From an uncultured Oscillospiraceae bacterium (GTDB lineage Bacteria > Bacillota > Clostridia > Oscillospirales > Ruminococcaceae), in the NCBI GenBank assembly GCA_934457235.1, contig CAKSHT010000103.1:1-7882 (forward strand): DNA of 7,882 nt. Direction: 5' to 3'. How positions within the stretch are numbered: the first letter of the stretch is position 1; every line of letters begins with the position of its first letter. Positions 6,061 through 7,882 of this stretch are shown here, one piece after another. The notes below the pieces were generated by a model. It saw only the letters and a list, made by a program, of their open reading frames with translations. It was not told the origin of the DNA and ran no database searches. Position numbers and translations under genes: made by a program.

Positions 6061-6067
6061 AGATCTG

Positions 6068-7882
6068 ATGAAACGGCTGGTTATCGGAATGATCGCACAT
6101 GTGGACTCCGGAAAAACTACGCTTTCAGAAGCAATGCTGTACACTGCCGGTGAACTCCGGAAACTGGGAAGAGTTGACTATGGCAATGCATTCCTTGATA
6201 ACGATCCAATTGAGCGAAGCAGAGGAATTACGGTTTTCTCAAAGCAGGCGGAACTTGAAACGGCTCACTGCAACCTCACCCTGCTGGACACCCCAGGGCA
6301 TGTGGATTTCTCAGCGGAAACCGAACGCGCACTTCGGGTCATGGATTACGCGGTGCTGGTAATAAGCGGCTCCGACGGTGTGCAGAGCCACACAGAAACT
6401 CTCTGGAGATTGCTCCGCAGATATGGCATTCCAACGTTAATATTTGTGAACAAAATGGACATCGCGTACCTCGGTCGCGATTCTCACATGAAAGAGCTCA
6501 GGCAGAAGCTTTCCCCCGGTTGTGTTGATTTCATTGCATGCCAGTTCTACCATCGACTTGATGAGGAACTTGCGGAATGCTCCGAGGAAATGATGAACGA
6601 ATTCCTGGACAGCGGAAAGATCCCGCCGGAACTCATTTTCAGGGCGATAAAATCGCGGGAGGTGTTCCCGGTAGTATTCGGCTCGGCGCTCAAACTCGAC
6701 GGAATTCAGGATCTGCTGAACGTCATCGACTGCTATACTATGCAGGAGGAGCCTTCCCGGGAATTCGGAGCAATTGTTTACAAGATAACCACCGACGAAC
6801 AAGGCGCAAGGCTAACCCACATGAAAATAACCGGGGGTTCCCTGAAAGTAAAGACACTGCTTGATGTAGGCGGAAAGCAGGAAAAAGTCAACCAGATTCG
6901 CATTTACAATGGTCCCAAATTCACGACGGTTGACGAAGCTCCCGCAGGAACTCTTTGCGCAGTGACCGGCTTATCCGCCGCAAATGCAGGCGATGGTCTT
7001 GGAGCTGAAAGCGGCTGCCCCGCTCCCCTGCTGGAACCAGTGCTCAGCTATCGAATGGTGCTCCCTCCCAAAACGGATATCCCGAATACGCTTGCAAAGC
7101 TGCATGAGCTGTCGGACGAAGATCCGATGCTCCGTATCGTATGGAATGAGCAGCTGAAAGAAATACACGTTCAGCTTATGGGCGAGATTCAGCTGGAAGT
7201 TCTCACCACCGTAATAAAGGAACGCTACGGGTTAGATGTGTCGTTCGACCAGGGCAGCATCGCGTATAAGGAAACCATCGCGGCGCCTGTCGAGGGCGTC
7301 GGTCACTACGAGCCGCTGCGGCACTATGCGGAGGTTCATCTGCTGCTGGAACCTGGCGAGCGTGGCACGGGACTGCAGTTCTATACAGATTGCAGAAAGG
7401 ACGATCTGGATATCAACTGGCAGCGACTTATACTTACTCATCTTGAGGAAAAGGTGCATATCGGCGTACTCACAGGCTCTCCTATAACAGATATGAAAAT
7501 AACGGTCGTTGCAGGAAAGGCACATATAAAGCACACCGAGGGCGGAGATTTCCGGCAGGCAACTTACCGCGCCGTAAGACAGGGACTGCGTTCGGCTGAA
7601 AATATTCTTCTGGAACCGTGGTACGACTTTACACTGACAGTCCCTCAGGAGTATACCGGACGCGCTATGACTGACCTCCAGCGAATGAGCGGCGAAATAC
7701 AACCTCCGCAGACGATCGGCACAGAAACGGAGTTCACCGGAAGCGCACCAGTTTCCGAGCTGCGCGGATATCAGAGCGAAGTGATCGGATACACCAGGGG
7801 TAAGGGACGTCTGAGCTGCATTCCCGGCGGATATCGTCCGTGTCATAACGCAGATGAGGTCATCGCAAGTATTGGCTACGAC
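6068..7882 (+). CDS. Tet(M)/Tet(W)-like ribosomal protection GTPase, C-terminus cut by window edge
   Basis: The frame is open for 605 codons to the window end. It encodes an EF-G-like translational GTPase of the ribosomal protection group, which in characterised members removes tetracycline from the ribosome. GTPase motifs are AHVDSGKTT (10-18), RSRGITV (50-56), DTPGH (74-78) and NKMD (128-131). The later EF-G-like domains show GEIQLEVL in the domain III region, then EGGDFRQATYRAVRQGL, LLEPWYDFTLTVPQEYTGRAM and GRLSCIPGGYRPCHNADEVI. Classical Tet(M) has about 640 residues. The ending in view resembles a longer chromosomal clostridial form that, as I recall, continues well past this point. There are no mobile-element signals around it. 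The ATG at 6068 has a strong AAAGGAG site. The gene lies directly behind a terminator, suggesting attenuated expression. Actual tetracycline resistance is not shown by the sequence. Confidence 0.92.
   Translation, partial: MKRLVIGMIAHVDSGKTTLSEAMLYTAGELRKLGRVDYGNAFLDNDPIERSRGITVFSKQAELETAHCNLTLLDTPGHVDFSAETERALRVMDYAVLVISGSDGVQSHTETLWRLLRRYGIPTLIFVNKMDIAYLGRDSHMKELRQKLSPGCVDFIACQFYHRLDEELAECSEEMMNEFLDSGKIPPELIFRAIKSREVFPVVFGSALKLDGIQDLLNVIDCYTMQEEPSREFGAIVYKITTDEQGARLTHMKITGGSLKVKTLLDVGGKQEKVNQIRIYNGPKFTTVDEAPAGTLCAVTGLSAANAGDGLGAESGCPAPLLEPVLSYRMVLPPKTDIPNTLAKLHELSDEDPMLRIVWNEQLKEIHVQLMGEIQLEVLTTVIKERYGLDVSFDQGSIAYKETIAAPVEGVGHYEPLRHYAEVHLLLEPGERGTGLQFYTDCRKDDLDINWQRLILTHLEEKVHIGVLTGSPITDMKITVVAGKAHIKHTEGGDFRQATYRAVRQGLRSAENILLEPWYDFTLTVPQEYTGRAMTDLQRMSGEIQPPQTIGTETEFTGSAPVSELRGYQSEVIGYTRGKGRLSCIPGGYRPCHNADEVIASIGYD

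Noticed and set aside
6437..6802. Minus-strand open frames within the tet-like gene (also 6971-7168 and 7232-7846)
   Set aside because: They are antisense to a continuous 605-codon frame with clear GTPase and EF-G-like motifs, and their products are unrecognisable.

Overview
This window looks like chromosomal DNA of a Gram-positive, Ruminococcus-like member of the Clostridia (Oscillospiraceae/Ruminococcaceae). The evidence is a moderate GC content, strong AGGAGG-type ribosome binding sites, near-consensus sigma-A promoters and several Clostridia-typical families: a DUF951 protein, a clostridial-type M18 aminopeptidase and a chromosomal Tet(M)-like GTPase. This assignment is inferred from sequence character alone. 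I see no insertion sequence, phage gene, tRNA, rRNA or CRISPR array.

The layout is two gene trains diverging from one AT-rich intergenic region (about 4782-5068). Leftward (minus strand) runs a compact housekeeping train: a DUF951 small protein, peptide chain release factor 1 (prfA), threonylcarbamoyl-AMP synthase (Sua5/TsaC type), dephospho-CoA kinase (coaE), a membrane-anchored lytic transglycosylase, and an M18 aminopeptidase that runs off the left edge. prfA/tsaC and coaE/transglycosylase overlap at ATGA junctions, and tsaC/coaE overlap by 11 bp, so translational coupling is likely. The themes are translation fidelity (RF1 and tRNA t6A37 synthesis), the last step of CoA synthesis, wall turnover and peptide recycling. 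A near-perfect extended -10 promoter reads into this train.

Rightward (plus strand) run a two-helix membrane protein of unknown function, a holo-ACP synthase (AcpS)-like protein, a strong intrinsic terminator, and 18 bases later a Tet(M)/EF-G-like ribosomal-protection GTPase that runs off the right edge after 605 codons.

Three points deserve attention. First, the AcpS-like protein keeps the fold signatures but lacks both acidic residues that hold the catalytic Mg2+ in AcpS enzymes (Asp to Gly, Glu to Ile), so it looks like a pseudoenzyme. Second, the terminator between it and the GTPase gene begins only six bases after the AcpS-like stop codon, which fits attenuation that slowed ribosomes could relieve. 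Third, the rightward promoter is bracketed by a perfect 11-bp inverted repeat, and the leftward promoter abuts a 10-bp palindrome; both are candidate operators.
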